NCBI GenBank assembly: GCA_033557465.1
Contig: CM066033.1
Span: 584,380,438-584,444,437, forward strand
Direction: 5' to 3'
Length of the DNA: 64,000 bases
Source of the DNA: Ichthyophis bannanicus
Taxonomy: Eukaryota; Chordata; Amphibia; Gymnophiona; Ichthyophiidae
Shown here in pieces: positions 21,390 to 32,640 of this stretch; within the stretch, counting starts at the first letter, position 1; each line of letters begins with the position of its first letter. The translations under genes and the position numbers were made by a program. The notes beneath the pieces were generated by a model. The model was not told the DNA's origin. It ran no database searches and saw only the letters and a list, made by a program, of their open reading frames with translations.

Positions 21390-22019
21390 TCTCCGGAGCG
21401 GGCTGAGAGACGCTGGAGGTATTTGGAGCATAACATTAGCTCTGGGACTGCAGCTGATCAGACATCGTGCTCAGCATTCCTGTGTGCCTTGGAGGATCGG
21501 ACAGGCGCACCCGGGGCAACTACATACCCGGTGGGGACCTTCTTTGGTTATTTATTGTAGTTTGTCTTTGACTGTGGAGCGTCGTTCGAAGGGGCGTGGT
21601 CAAAGGGGCAGATATGTCCCTTTGGCGCCCCTTCGGCGGCACAGCGGCATTAGCGGTGTCTAGTTCCCTTTCCCTGTGAGCGTGCTGCAATGGGGAAACG
21701 GAAAGCGAGGGTTGCGAATAAAGGTCTGGAGGCTGGTACCAGAAATAAGCCAGTCGGTCCTTTGGACAAACATTTTGCTCCTCCGCCGCTCGCGCAGTCC
21801 TCTCCAGAAGGAGCCTCTCTAAGGGGTATGTTTACTAAACTGCGTTAGTGTGATTCGCGTTAGGAGCCGTGGTACAGACAGAAATCCCAAATAAGGACAT
21901 GGGCGATGCATCGTTACTGATAACGCGCGTTACCAGGTGCCAGAAATGAACGAGCGCTACAGGGCACGTTACTGCGCGTTAATCTTAAGAAGGTGCGCAG
22001 GCATACAAGGACAGCAGCA

Positions 22020-22082
22020 GAGCTGTAGCACAATGGTTACAACATTGACTGATGGTATAGGGGTCATGGGTTCAATTCCCCA
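22020..22082 (+). repeat. tRNA-like module, HF-2 left arm
   Basis: A-box-like TAGCACAATGGTT and B-box-like GGGTTCAATTCCC are separated by tRNA-like spacing. Its inverted partner lies at 26338-26398. No acceptor-stem pairing was found by eye. Confidence 0.7.
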
Positions 22083-22194
22083 GTAAGCCTAATGTATAAG
22101 GCTGGCTGAGGCAGCACCCTTTACATTTAAGTAGTGATTGTTGAGGCATGTGACGTGTATTTTAATTAGTGCTGCCAGCAAACACACCCTCACG

Positions 22195-22316
22195 GTGGCA
22201 TAACCTAAGGTGCCGCATAGGACACCCCATAACGCACTCCATAGGGCACATTATAAAGTGTACTGTCCGCCAAGGCACCCTATAATGTCCCCTATAGGAC
22301 ACCTTATAAGGCTGTG
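22195..22316. repeat. HF palindrome module, HF-2 left arm
   Basis: CATAGGGCACATTATAAAGT pairs with CCTATAATGTCCCCTATAGG across a short loop containing CCGCCAAGG. The mirror copy is at 26120-26225 in the right arm. Confidence 0.7.
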
Positions 22317-23978
22317 AACAAAGCCCTGGCTGGCTGCAGAAGGACAGCACGTCACCACACAAACTGTCTGCTGTGGTCACCAGGATAGGGTTAACCCACC
22401 CGTACCCATGATGCACTGCACATGCAAATCAGCAGTCGACGGATGGGCACAAGATTGGGTATGCACCCCCAAAGAACCTCGGCCTGGTAGGGTGAACAGA
22501 CCGTGTGTGGTACTGGCACAGAGTAGCCACAGACAGTCACATTGTGCGGGTACTGTGCCCACCCTGAGGTTGAGGTGGGGCGCCCAGCACCAAGTTCACA
22601 GCACCTTTCATGGCTGAAACACGCCATGCTGCAGGTCCCCATCAGTGTGTGATAGGTAGTTCCGTTAGACACACCTAGGATACATCTGTGTCCTTCTGTA
22701 TTTTTCAGTCATGTCTAGTCCTTATGGACGATGATGCACCCAGAATAGTGCATATCCTGTGTTGGTGCCATGGTTACCTGCTGTAGGTGAAAGGGGGGAG
22801 TGTATGGACCCATAGGCAGATTATGTACCACCACACAACCCACCCTCTGGGACTCAGGGTGGGAAACAGGATCACCCACCAATAGATCCACATTCTACCT
22901 CCCTGCAATGGTAGCAGTAAAGGGGACCATCAACCCCAGTCCTGCTGGGGAACAGACAGAGTGGTACACATCCATAACACAATAGCAGACAGACAGCAGG
23001 ACTAGAAATGCTCAGCTGCCCCCACCATTATCTGACATTCTCCAGCAGCAAGCCTCCAGCCACTGCACCCTGCAAGGTGTTCCAGCAAGACACATACTAG
23101 CTGCAGACAGTCTGCTAGCTAGTCCATAGTGCATGGTCCTGGAGAAGATGCATGTACCTAGAACAGGGATGTCAGCATACACACCAAGCAGATAAGTCAG
23201 TGATTGGGCCCCAAAAGAAAACCCATAAATATCACATGAGAAAAATGCTATACAGCACTATGGGGGAACCTAGCCATGCCATGGTCACTGCTCAGTCAGG
23301 GTGAGCGTGACCTCCCAGCAGGACATGCTATGGCCACCCTGTCCATGCAGGTGGTGGCCAGGCACTACAATGTCTGAGCCATTGCCCTATGCCCTGTGCA
23401 GATGCATCCAGGCCAGGCCACCCTATCCAGGCTATTCCCACAGTACCTTGCTCCTCATTATGCACATTGGCAGGCCAATACTGGCAACAGTGCTAGCAGT
23501 GTGGGCTGTGGAGGGTGTTGGCAGCCACCACACACTGGATAGACAGATACACACTCCCCACACCTATGCCAGCATTGTGCAACTATAGAGGTATTGGGCA
23601 GCCCAGACCACCACACCAGTCCTGGGCACAATGCAGGCATGGCTATGGTACGCAATACTGTAGGAGTCACTCCCCAGGTTGGTGAACACTGACAGACACA
23701 AGACCTGTAGCACACTCCACAGACATCAGAAAGGTTGCTATGATGCAGCTCACTCAGGAAATTGTACTTAACCTAGGAATTGCTATCTGCCAGTAATCAT
23801 AGCAACCTTTTGATAGATGTGTACCATATTCCCAGGTTTAGGGTGGCATTACTAAGGTATGCAAGTGCTAGTATTGGGAGATGCACGCAGAGCCCAAAGT
23901 CCTGCCTCTCCAGGAGGCTTTGGATAATGGGGCCTGTGGGTGCAGGTGTGTCTGCCCCTGTTGGCTGCTGCTTTACGG

Positions 23979-24171
23979 CAGAGGTAACCAACTCCAGTCC
24001 TGCGGTGCCAAACACTGTTTGGGTTTTCATGCTGTCCCTCATGAATATGCATGAGATACATCTGCATACCATGGGGGTGGCGCATAGAAATGCAGCACAG
24101 GCATCTTTATCAGAGGCAGCATGGAACCGGAATGGTGTTTGGCCCTCCAGGACTGCATTTGGGAGACTCTG
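23979..24171. mobile_element. hAT-like MITE in HF-2
   Basis: Begins CAGAGGTAACCAACTCCAG and ends TGCATTTGGGAGACTCTG, with the right flank CTCTAGGT. The left flank CTTTACGG is a decayed partner. The insertion point is the same as in HF-3 and HF-5. Confidence 0.75.
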
Positions 24172-26337
24172 CTCTAGGTAATGTGCATGTTTATGGTGTC
24201 TGTGCTCTGTAGGGTAAAATGTAGGTGTCTTGGGCATGTTTACGTCATCTGCAATAAAGGTGCTGCTTGTATTAGCACGTTGTAGTAGTGAGTAAAATAT
24301 GGCGATTGGGTTGGAAGGAACCACAGCTGGGACTGGAACCTGTGACCCGCTGCTTCTGAATATACTGGTTTTGTGCACTGCACCACCTTGTTGTCACAGA
24401 GTCAGTACATTCTTTGGTGATACCTTGACTGTTCGTCAGACAGGGCCCATCTGTTGCAGTACACGGCACCCACCTACACAGGGCTAGGCCACGGTCTGCT
24501 CTGGGCAGCTGCCACTGCCCCCTCCACCACCAGTATCCCTCAGCCACCATGCTGACATGCCCTTCTGCTGGTGGTTCTGGTGGTGCGCAGTCTCAGGCCA
24601 TCCCATGTGCAGGTAGGCGGCTGCCTATGGTGTGGGTTCTGGGGTAAGGGTGTCTGCATAGACGTCCCCGCTCCCCCCAGCCCCGCCTGCCAATGTTCCA
24701 TGCCCTTGGGGGTAGCTGTTGGGTACTATCCCCTGTGACACTGTGGGAAACACACTCGTGCCCATGTTGGGCCTTCAGCAGTTGCTGTCTGGCTGCTCTG
24801 CTGTTTCAGCATTCGTATGGGCCACCTAGGCATCACCCTAGTCCGCACTGTGGCCCAGCTCCACCACAGCATGTGCCGCCTGCGGCCCTCTGTATCCCCC
24901 TCTCCAGCATCTGTCCAGTTGCCGTTCCAACATGCCCGCCCTGATGTTGCGGGACATGTGCACGCCATAGGAACCCTGTCCGATGGTGGGGAAAACCCTG
25001 AGCAGCGCTGTTTCACTGTGGGCTCATTCACCTTGCATGGGGACGGAATATAGACCCTTCCACGATTTATATCTTTTCTATGGAGCTTACTCGGGTGGGG
25101 AGGGGTTGATGTTTCTCATTGATACCACTATTGGCCAGCTTCGTTATGGTTTTTTTCCAGTTTGTTGAGGTCATTTTCAGTGTTTATGTGCCCTTTTGTT
25201 CTGTGCACATGTATCACACTTATCACTTTTTTTATGTTTCCCTGCCTAGGCTGTACAACCTTTCTGATGTCTGTGGAGTGTGTTACAGGTCTTGTGTCTG
25301 ACAGTGTTCACCAACCTGGGGAGTGACTCCTACAGTATTGCGTACCATAGCCATGCCTGCATTGTGCCCAGGACTGGTGTGGTGGCCTGGGCTGCCCAAC
25401 ACCTCTATAGTTGCACAATGCTGGCATAGGTGTGGGGAGTGTGTATCTGTCTATCCAGTGCATTATGGATGTGTACCGCTCTGTCTGTTCCCCAGCAGGA
25501 CGGGGGTTGATGGTACCCTCTACTGCTACCATTGCAGGGAGGTAGACTGTGGGTCTATTGGTGGGTGATCCTGTTTTCCACCCTGAGCCCCAGAGAGTGG
25601 GTTGTGTGGTGGTACAAGATCTCCCTATGGGTCCATACACCCCCCCTCCTTTCACCTACAGCAGGTAACCATGGCACCAACACAGGATATGACCTATTCT
25701 GGGTACATCGTCACCCATATGGACTGGACATGACCGAGACATACAGCAGGACACAGATGTATCCTAGGTGTGTCTAACAGAACTACCTATCACACACTGA
25801 TGGGGACCTGCCGCATGGCATATTTCAGTCATGAAAGGTGCTGTGGACCTGGTGCTGGGCGCCCCACCTCATCCTCAGGGTGGGCACAGTACCCGCACAA
25901 TGTGACTGTCTGTGGCTACTCTGTGGCAGTGCCACACACGGTCTGTTCCCCCTACCAGGCCGAGGTGCTATGGGGGTGCATACCCAATCTTGTGCCCATC
26001 TGTCGACTGCTGATTTGCATGCGCAGTGCATCATGGGTACGGGTGGGTTAACCCTATCCTGGTGACCACAGCAGACAGTTTGTGTGGTGACATGCAGTCC
26101 TTCTTCAGCCAGCCAGGGCTTTGTTCACAGCCTTATAAGGTGTCCTATAGGGGACATTATAGGGTGCCTTGGCGGACACTTTATAATGTGCCCTATGGAG
26201 TGCCTTATGCGGCACCTTAGGTTATACCAGGGTGTGTTTGCTGGCAGCACTAATTAAAATACACGTCACATGCCTCAACAATCACTACTTAAATGTAAAG
26301 GGTGCTGCCTCAGCCAGCCTTATACATTAGGCCTACT

Positions 26338-26398
26338 GGGGAATCAAACCCATGACCCCTGTACCATCAGTCAGTGTTGTAACCATTGTGCTACAGCT
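26338..26398 (-). repeat. tRNA-like module, HF-2 right arm
   Basis: Inverted partner of 22020-22082, with GAATCAAACCCATGACCCCT (B-box side) and ACCATTGTGCTACAGCTC (A-box side) on the plus strand. Confidence 0.7.
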
Positions 26399-27412
26399 CT
26401 GTTGCTGTCCTTGTATGCCTGCGCGCCTTCTTAAGATTAACGCGCAGTTACGTGCCCTGTAGCGCTCGTTCATTTCTGGCGCCTGGTAACGCGCGTTATC
26501 TGTAACGATGTACCGCCCATGTCCTTATTTGGGATTTCTGTCTGTACCGCGGCTCCTAACACGAATCACACTAACGCAGTTTAGTAAACATACCCCTTGG
26601 AGTGCTTTGCTTACTATAGACAAGAAAATGCCTTCTACGCTAAATGCATTGTGTACCTTTTCTCAAGAGGCTGTTGTATCTTTTCGTCAAATTGATGAGA
26701 AGGTTACTATGGTTGACAGGGCAGTTAAAACTATGGGTTCCCAGGTGCTTCCTCTCACTGCTGCTAGTGCAGCCGGCGTTAAAGATTCCTTGATATTATA
26801 TTCTAAAATGGAGGCTCTTGAGAATTCCTTTTGTTCCTGTAATCTACGTTTCCTAAATTTTCCCTATTCTTCCTTGTTATCATCGAAAATCCTTTTGGAT
26901 AAATATTTCAAAGAAATACTGAATATTCATGAACCTATTGTAATTTCACAAGCATATTACCTTTTATCTAGTGTTAAAAATGTTAATCTCGCTGAAGGAG
27001 GTATGGACGAGATTGTTCCTACTATTTCTAACTTGACAGCCTTTTTGGAAGACTCTTTGGATATTATTTCTTCGCACTCCACACTATTGGTTACTTTCTT
27101 GTCTGTTGAAGTGAAGCAGCGCATTTTCGCACATTCTTTAAAGTTAAATCAGCCAAATTCTGTGGTCAAGCTACATATAGAGTAATTTTAATAGGATTGG
27201 CTAAATTTCTGCACATTTTAATATGCAAGTGTCATGCCTGTTTTATAAAGTAAGGTATACATGTACTTTTTCTTTTATAAGCTAGGGGCATAAGTGGTCA
27301 AAAATGTGTGTTAAAAGGTGCGAACACTTTTGTCAGCCCTATGGTGGATGTAAATGCCTAAGCCTAGAAATTTCAAGAACATGCACAAATGTATACTATT
27401 TTTCAGAGTGGA

Positions 27413-27520
27413 GGAGTAGCCTAATGGTTAGAGACCTGGTTTAGTAGCCAGAGACCAGCGTTCAATTCCTAGCACACCTTGGGTAAGTTACTTAACCCCA
27501 CTATTGCCTCAGAAGAAAGT
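27413..27520 (+). mobile_element. tRNA-derived SINE 5' part
   Basis: GTGGAGGAGTAGCCTAATGG (A-box region), GCGTTCAATTCCTAG (B box) and CCTTGGGTAAGTTACTTAAC follow in the order seen in the other SINEs here. It is truncated before the L2-like tail. Confidence 0.7.
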
Positions 27521-27524
27521 CCCT

Positions 27525-28370
27525 AACGATCCACGAAAATAAGGCATCCCCTGAAAATAAGACCTAGCATGTTTTTCTGAGATTCCCATAATATAAGCCC
27601 TACGCCAAAAATAAGACCTAGTGCAGATCATGGGCGGACTGACAAATTCGGTACCTGGGAGGGGGTGGGGGGGTTTGCACTGGCTGCATGAATATTTGAT
27701 TTCCGACTGTTCATGGCAGGCGGGTGCTGGTCATCAGTGAGGGCAGGTGCTGATCATCTGTGTGGGCGGGCGCCGCAGCACCACTTATTCCGTGTGATCA
27801 CAGGTGATCGCATTCTGTGCTGTCACGCTGCCCGCATCCCCCGCTTCCCCATGCGTGCCTCCCGCAGCAGCAGCAACAGCATACTAACACTTCACTGATT
27901 GGCAGCCTGTCATTAGGTGGCAGCCAATCAGCTTCAAGTGCTATCAGTACTGATTGAGAGGTATAGAACAGTACATTGAGTGCTTGGACAAGAAGGGCTC
28001 ATTTAAGGAGAGCTCTATTGCTTGACATGAGAGATTGGGGCCAACGATTCTACAGGGAATGAAGTCGCAAGAAAATCAGGCCAGAATTTGGCGTTTGGAG
28101 AGTTTTGATGATGTTCCAGAAGAAGATGACATGATTGTATTTGAATAAATGTAGATTGCTGTACATGAGTAAATGCAGATTGCTGTACTTTAAAAAAGTT
28201 GGATTGTTGAACATGAATAAATGAGGATTGCTGTTCACGAATAAATGTGGATTGTTCTATATGAAAAAAAAAAAGGCATCCCCTGAAAATAAGCCCTAGT
28301 GCATCTTTTGGAGCAAAAATAAATATAAGACCCGGTCTTATTTTCAGGTAAACACGGTATTGCTGGTTAC
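27525..28370. mobile_element. Probable non-autonomous DNA transposon with CCCTGAAAATAAG repeats
   Basis: AAGGCATCCCCTGAAAATAA occurs at 27541 and again at 28272, and the right edge has GGTCTTATTTTCAGGTAAAC, an inverted relative. The pattern resembles widespread vertebrate MITE-like repeats with CTGAAAATAAG termini. I could not fix ends or duplication, and the family is left open. No conserved coding domain is seen inside. Confidence 0.45.
28143..28262. repeat. 24-bp minisatellite, five units
   Basis: Units beginning at 28143, 28167, 28191, 28215 and 28239 resemble GAATAAATGTAGATTGCTGT followed by ACAT. The period is exactly 24 bp, inside the repeat at 27525-28370. Confidence 0.9.
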
Positions 28371-29344
28371 ATGGCCAAGAAAACCCAGGAGCTGCTAGGT
28401 CACCAGGAATCAGCATAATAATTTTATGAATTTGTGTTCTGCTCATGTTCTGTCCTTATGCACTCCCACAGTAAAAGTACATATCATCGGTCTGATGCGC
28501 ATATTTTCAGAATAGTGACCAACTACATTATCTTTGTAAGTGGCCATTTATGCATGTAAACAATTAAAATACCTTGATTTATCTGCTTAATTGCACATGG
28601 AAATGTAGACACACCTTATAAAAAAACTCCATATTTTCATATAAGCACCTAATCTATCTGATCAAAGTTTGGTTACCTAGGTTTAGATGAATTTTCAGCT
28701 GAATGTAGGTTCCTAGATTTTTCAACTGAAAATTTGCCTAAATGAATCAGTGCCCAGTTTGGGCTAAGGATCTGACTCTCACAGGTTGATTTTTAAAAGC
28801 AATTTTTAAAAATTCAGAGCGATTTTATGGATAAATCTTGCTCTAGAATGGGCAAATTTATCCATCTGGAAAAGGGGTGTGGTTTTGGAAGAGGTAAGAA
28901 CTGCAAAATATTATGCTTTTTCAGCATTAAAATTCAAGCATTGAGAGGGCAATTGTATAAGGGGCTGAATACTTTTCGACAATATTTACATGTCTAACTG
29001 GGGCATGACCACTTATGCATGTGAATGACCTCTTATAAAATTCCAACCATTGTGAAGGTACACATGCTTGTTGCGCTTATTTTGACAGTGGGTATACACA
29101 TAGGCAGAATTCGAGTGCCAGTTCTAGGGCAGGTGTAAATGTCTGCCCCTTAATTTAAGACTCAATTTCTGAAATTACGCTAGTATTTTATAAAGAAAAG
29201 TAGGTGGCTAAGTAAATGCCTGCTTTAACACTTAGAGGACCTTTCACTAAAGGGCACTAAGGTGTTGCACCTAAAGCTCAAAAATTATGGCATGTTAAGT
29301 GCAACGCCACTGCGTTAACTGTTGGGGATGTAGACAGCATTTTC
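28371..29344. other. Unrecognised AT-rich sequence
   Basis: I see no gene and no clear match to the other repeats. CCTTTCACTAAAGGGCACTAA at about 29240 may be an old MITE end. Confidence 0.35.
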
Positions 29345-29957
29345 CTTACAATTAAGGTGGTGCCCTGTGCCCTACCTCCACTCAAGGATGTTTAATTTGG
29401 AACTCGCCTGTCTGAACAACCCAATGGCCAAATCTATTATTTCACCTTCACCAAACTTCTTGCCCATCACCACTGTGACTGACAAGAGGGCCTTGGTATG
29501 ATGTCGGACCACCCAATAATCACACCCGGCAATAGTCTACGAATGGCTGCAAAGTCCTATCGCACCGCTCATATAAGTTGTTTACAAGTCCATTCTGAGA
29601 GATTAATGCCACCGAGGTGGATGACAAGTCCAACAGGTCATCAACACTGGCTGGTATGATGCTGCAGAACCGGGAGCAGTAGACACCAACACATCCCTCT
29701 CTCCCCCAGCCATATCCCCACCGGTGCCAAGCAAAGGTCTGTATCCAAGGGCCACGAGGGGGCTCTTCGCCTGGCCCAATAAACAAAGGAGTCTCCTACT
29801 ATCCATCACTCTAGCTGAAGATGGCTGCAATCTGTAAAATCAGCAAACCAATTAATGCACAACTCTCCCCCTCCCACTGCTACTCAGACCTACATCTAGT
29901 CAGCTTGCGAACAGAAATAACCAGTGTAAGTAGCTGAAGACTACCCACCAATCCAGA

Positions 29958-30043
29958 AGAACATAAGAACATAAGATATGCCATACTGGGTCAGACCAAG
30001 GTCCATCAAGCCCAGTATCCTGTTTCCAACAGTGGCCAATCTA
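29958..30043 (-). mobile_element. Minimal CR1-A 3' tail
   Basis: Only the last 86 bp of the CR1-A 3' end (complement of GGACCTTGGTCTGACCCAGT, then AAGAACATAAGAACATAAGA) is inserted in the recombinase gene. It is a severely 5'-truncated copy. Confidence 0.9.
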
Positions 30044-30640
30044 ATCACTAATTCACCGAGCCCCACTGCCGAAGCACTCATAGCAGCCCCTATCCGAAAT
30101 GAATGGGAGGTAATCTGCCTCTTCTCGTAGCCCAAAAACCGCAGCACTTTGTGCAACACTGCAGTGAACTGAAATTGCATCACTGGCCACAAATTCTCAT
30201 GCATGAAAAGCATGTCCATGGCCTTGTGTCGCCTAGCTAAATAAGCCTGCATATTCTGCACTGGGCAAGTTGCTAGTCCTCCCACCCCACTCAGCACTAC
30301 CCACGCCCCTCTACTGCACTGATCCATTTTGGAGAGGGTAAGAAATATGCGCACCTGCACCCCCTCTACCATAACATGCCCTAGAGGAAGGATACCTGCA
30401 TGACCCACCTTAGCAGAGTGCGAGTCTAACTCACTAACTTCGAACGCCCTGAAAAATGCTCTAAACAAAATCACCTCATATATAGAAGTTGCAATTACAG
30501 GCAATGCCTCCCAATCATGCGCAGCTGAGGATGCCCTTTCCTACCTCACAAGGAAACATTTCACCATGAAAGTCATCATTGGATTGCCCCAGCCCACTGC
30601 CTTACTGAAAAAAGAAAACCCAGCCAGGCGCAAGTGGACT
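30044..30640 (-). pseudogene. Tyrosine recombinase of Ngaro/DIRS-type element, broken
   Basis: Enzymes of this family insert the element by site-specific-type strand exchange. Visible blocks are LFRAFFRAFEVSELDSHS, VQVRIFLTLSKMDQCSRGAW, ACPVQNMQAYLARR-like, QFQFTAVLHKVLRFLGYE and ITSHSFRIGAAMSASAVG. The second catalytic box H-x-x-R is intact (HSFR), but the first catalytic Arg, expected in the L-R-V-S-E-L position, is Glu. After VIRLA the frame runs into an 86-bp CR1 3' tail, so the region with the C-terminal His/Trp and Tyr is displaced. It is non-functional. Confidence 0.75.
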
Positions 30641-30760
30641 GCCACCCTGGATAAACATGCGACCCTAGCTTGAATGATAAACAAGCCGAGCAGATTGTCC
30701 AGACCCGCCCTCCTAACTACCCTTTACCTGCAAGAAAGTCCCCCACCTTCTGATATCCCC

Positions 30761-32640
30761 AACATCATACCAAGGCCCTCTTGTCAGTCACAGTGGTGCT
30801 GGGCAAGAGGGTTGGTGAAGGTGAAACAACAGATTTGATCATTGGTTGTTCAGACAGGAGGATTCTAAATTAAACATCTTTGGGTAGAGGTAGGATGTGC
30901 GGGGCTGTATCGCAAAGATGGAGTTCACCTTTCACCGGTTGGGCAAGACTTGCTTCTGAATGACAGGCAGGAGGTCTTGGAGGTGGTCACCCAGGAGGTG
31001 CGGTAATGGTTGCAGTTTTCCTCATGGCATGTAGGGGGGGGTGGCACAATGATAGTTTCACTACCCGGTGCCAGTGGCTGATGACCCGAGCCAACTGATG
31101 CTTTTCCAGCAGGGTCTAATGGCTGGTGAGTGGAATTTTGGGAGCTCAGCTTATTGTGATAGGGGTGGGCAAAGATCTTGGTTGTGGATCTTTACTCATT
31201 CGGGGGAGGCCGGTCTTTGCTAATAATATGGTGAGGGCAGCAGTGGGGAGAGTGGATGGTGCACCACTTTAAGAACATAACAACATAAGATATGCCATAC
31301 TGGGTCAGACCAAGGTCCATCAAGCCCAGTATCCTGTTTCCAACAGTGGCCAATCTAGGTCATACGTACCTAGCAGTATCCCCAAGAGACACAGGTTCCA
31401 CAATGCTTGTATTGGGTCAAGCATTGATTTCCTGGGTCCCTTTTTAATAATGCTTTATGGACCTTTCCTCCAGGAACTTGTCCAAATCTTTTTTAAACCC
31501 AGCTACACTAACAGCTCTTACTACATCCTCCGGTAACAAATTCCAGAGTTTGATTACATGTTGAGTGAAAAAATATTTTCTCTTATTTGTCTTAAATAGT
31601 TTACCCTGTAGCTTCATTACATGTCCCCTAGTCTTTCTATATTCTGATAGCGTAAACAATCGATCTACGTTTACCCGTTCCACTCCATTCATTAATTTAT
31701 AGACCTCTTATCATATCTCCCCTCAGCCGTCTCTTTTCCAGGTTGAAGAGCCCTATCCTTTGTAGCCTTTCTTCATAGGAGTAGCCTTCCATCCCATTTA
31801 CCATTTTGGTGGCTCTTCTCTGTACCTTTTCTAATAACGCTATGTCTTTTTTAAGATACAGCGACCAGAATTGCACACAATATTCAAGGTGCGGTCGTAC
31901 CATGGAACGATACAGAGGCATTATAATATCCTTTGTTTTATTTTCCATTCCTTTCCTTATGATACCTAGCATTCTATTTGCTTTCTTGGCTGCCGCTGCA
32001 CACTGGGCAGAGGGTTTTAACATGTTACCCACGATGACTCCTAAATCTTTTTCCTGGGTGGTGGTTCCCAATGTGGAACCTTGCATTGTGTAACCATAGT
32101 GTGGGTTGTTCTTTCCTAGGTGCATAACATTGCACTTGTCCACATTAAATTTCATCTGCCATTTGGATGCCCAGTCTTCCAATTTATCCAGATCCTCCTG
32201 CAGTTTTCCAAAGTCCTCTTGGGTTTTAACAACTTTAAACAGTTTTGTGTCGTCTGCAAATTTGATAACCTCACTAGTTATTCCCTTTTCCAGGTCATTT
32301 ATGAATATGTCAAAAAGTAGCGGACCCAGAACAGATCCCTGGGGTACTCCACTATTCACCTTTTTCCATTTGGAAAATTGGCCATTTAGCCCTACTCTCT
32401 GCTTTCTATCTTTTAACCAGTTCCCAATCCACTTTGCTAATAATATGGCTGGTGGAGTATTGTCCAGGAAGGTGGAGGGTTTGTGTTATGTTGCAGAGTT
32501 GACAAATGTTGGCTTAGGTTGGCATGTTGACATTCATTGTGGTTAATAAAGCTGTGACCAGTTTTTGACTGCCATTCAAGTGTTTGTTGTCATTTGGAGG
32601 AAATTAGGGGGAGGGGTGCTGGGAAGGGGGGAGTGGAAGG
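30761..32640 (+). mobile_element. Ngaro/DIRS-type fragment, copy N2, split by CR1-A
   Basis: Starts with ACATCATACCAAGGCCCTCT, the inverted counterpart of 29500-29370 in N1, and continues on the plus strand to the SGNH block V-like RKDGVHLSPVGQDLLL (30911-30958) with its Asp and His. After the CR1 insertion the sequence resumes at about 32433 and reaches GGTTAATAAAGCTGTGACC (about 32540), a likely element 3' part. Frames are broken before the block V region. Confidence 0.55.
31271..32432 (-). mobile_element. CR1-A LINE 3' half, reverse transcriptase broken by one shift
   Basis: Minus strand: NSGVPQGSVLGPLLFDIFIN, IKFADDTKLFKVVKTQED, LGVIVGNMLKPSAQCAAAAK, HLEYCVQFWSLYLKKDI, then a frameshift at about 31694 and [20 protein letters not shown] to [10 protein letters not shown]. 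The FADD active site is intact. It ends in the CR1 3' octamer AACATAAG repeats at 31272. It is close to 61060-62150. Words CTTTGCTAATAATATGG occur on both sides (31215 and 32433), in the host element. Confidence 0.9.

Larger units (their letters stand above)
21822..26596. mobile_element. HF-2: giant foldback Harbinger-like element (4.8 kb)
   Basis: Termini are AGGGGTATGTTTACTAAACT and AGTTTAGTAAACATACCCC. The left flank is CTA; the right flank is TTG, so the duplication is not preserved. The left arm (21822 to about 23735) and the right arm (about 25255-26596) are inverted copies; a roughly 550-bp block near 22985-23530 is present only on the left. The centre (about 1.5 kb) holds a hAT MITE, a minus-strand tRNA-like module (24320-24400) and T-rich DNA at 25040-25250 that is also found in HF-3 (39220-39420). 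No protein gene is seen. Confidence 0.85.
21390..27184 (+). pseudogene. Second L1 ORF1 copy, split by HF-2 and 3'-truncated
   Basis: A GC-rich 5' leader precedes ATG 21690 (MGKRKARVANKG), a typical basic ORF1 start. HF-2 enters after about 44 codons. The reading resumes at about 26600 with an ORF1-like protein: TFSQEAVVSFRQIDEKVTMV coiled-coil region, NLRFLNFPYSSLLSSKILL, then LTAFLEDSLDIISSHSTLLV and HSLKLNQPN. The C-terminal domain is cut at about 27150. It is the same protein family as the ORF1 at 16931. No ORF2 is seen. Confidence 0.7.
29345..30760 (-). mobile_element. Tyrosine-recombinase retroelement fragment (Ngaro/DIRS type), copy N1
   Basis: Minus-strand order is a tyrosine recombinase (30640 to 30044), a short CR1 tail insertion, then an SGNH-hydrolase-like region (29790 to 29345) with DDLLDLSSTS, NNLYERCDRTLQP and WSDIIPRP. 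A recombinase followed by an SGNH hydrolase is known from vertebrate Ngaro-type elements. Stops and shifts are frequent. About 150 bp at its 3' side is repeated in inverted orientation at the start of copy N2. Confidence 0.6.

Noticed and set aside
22020..22082. A genuine tRNA gene
   Set aside because: A- and B-box-like words are present, but I could not form acceptor and anticodon stems, and the module recurs in many diverged copies inside transposon arms.
21822..26596. HF-2 as an assembly palindrome artefact
   Set aside because: The arms are not identical (many substitutions and a 550-bp indel) and lie inside L1 coding sequence whose halves are collinear, so it is a real diverged inverted repeat.
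29941..30042. C-terminal extension of the tyrosine recombinase (residues after VIRLA)
   Set aside because: It is antisense translation of the CR1 3' tail, not part of the recombinase.
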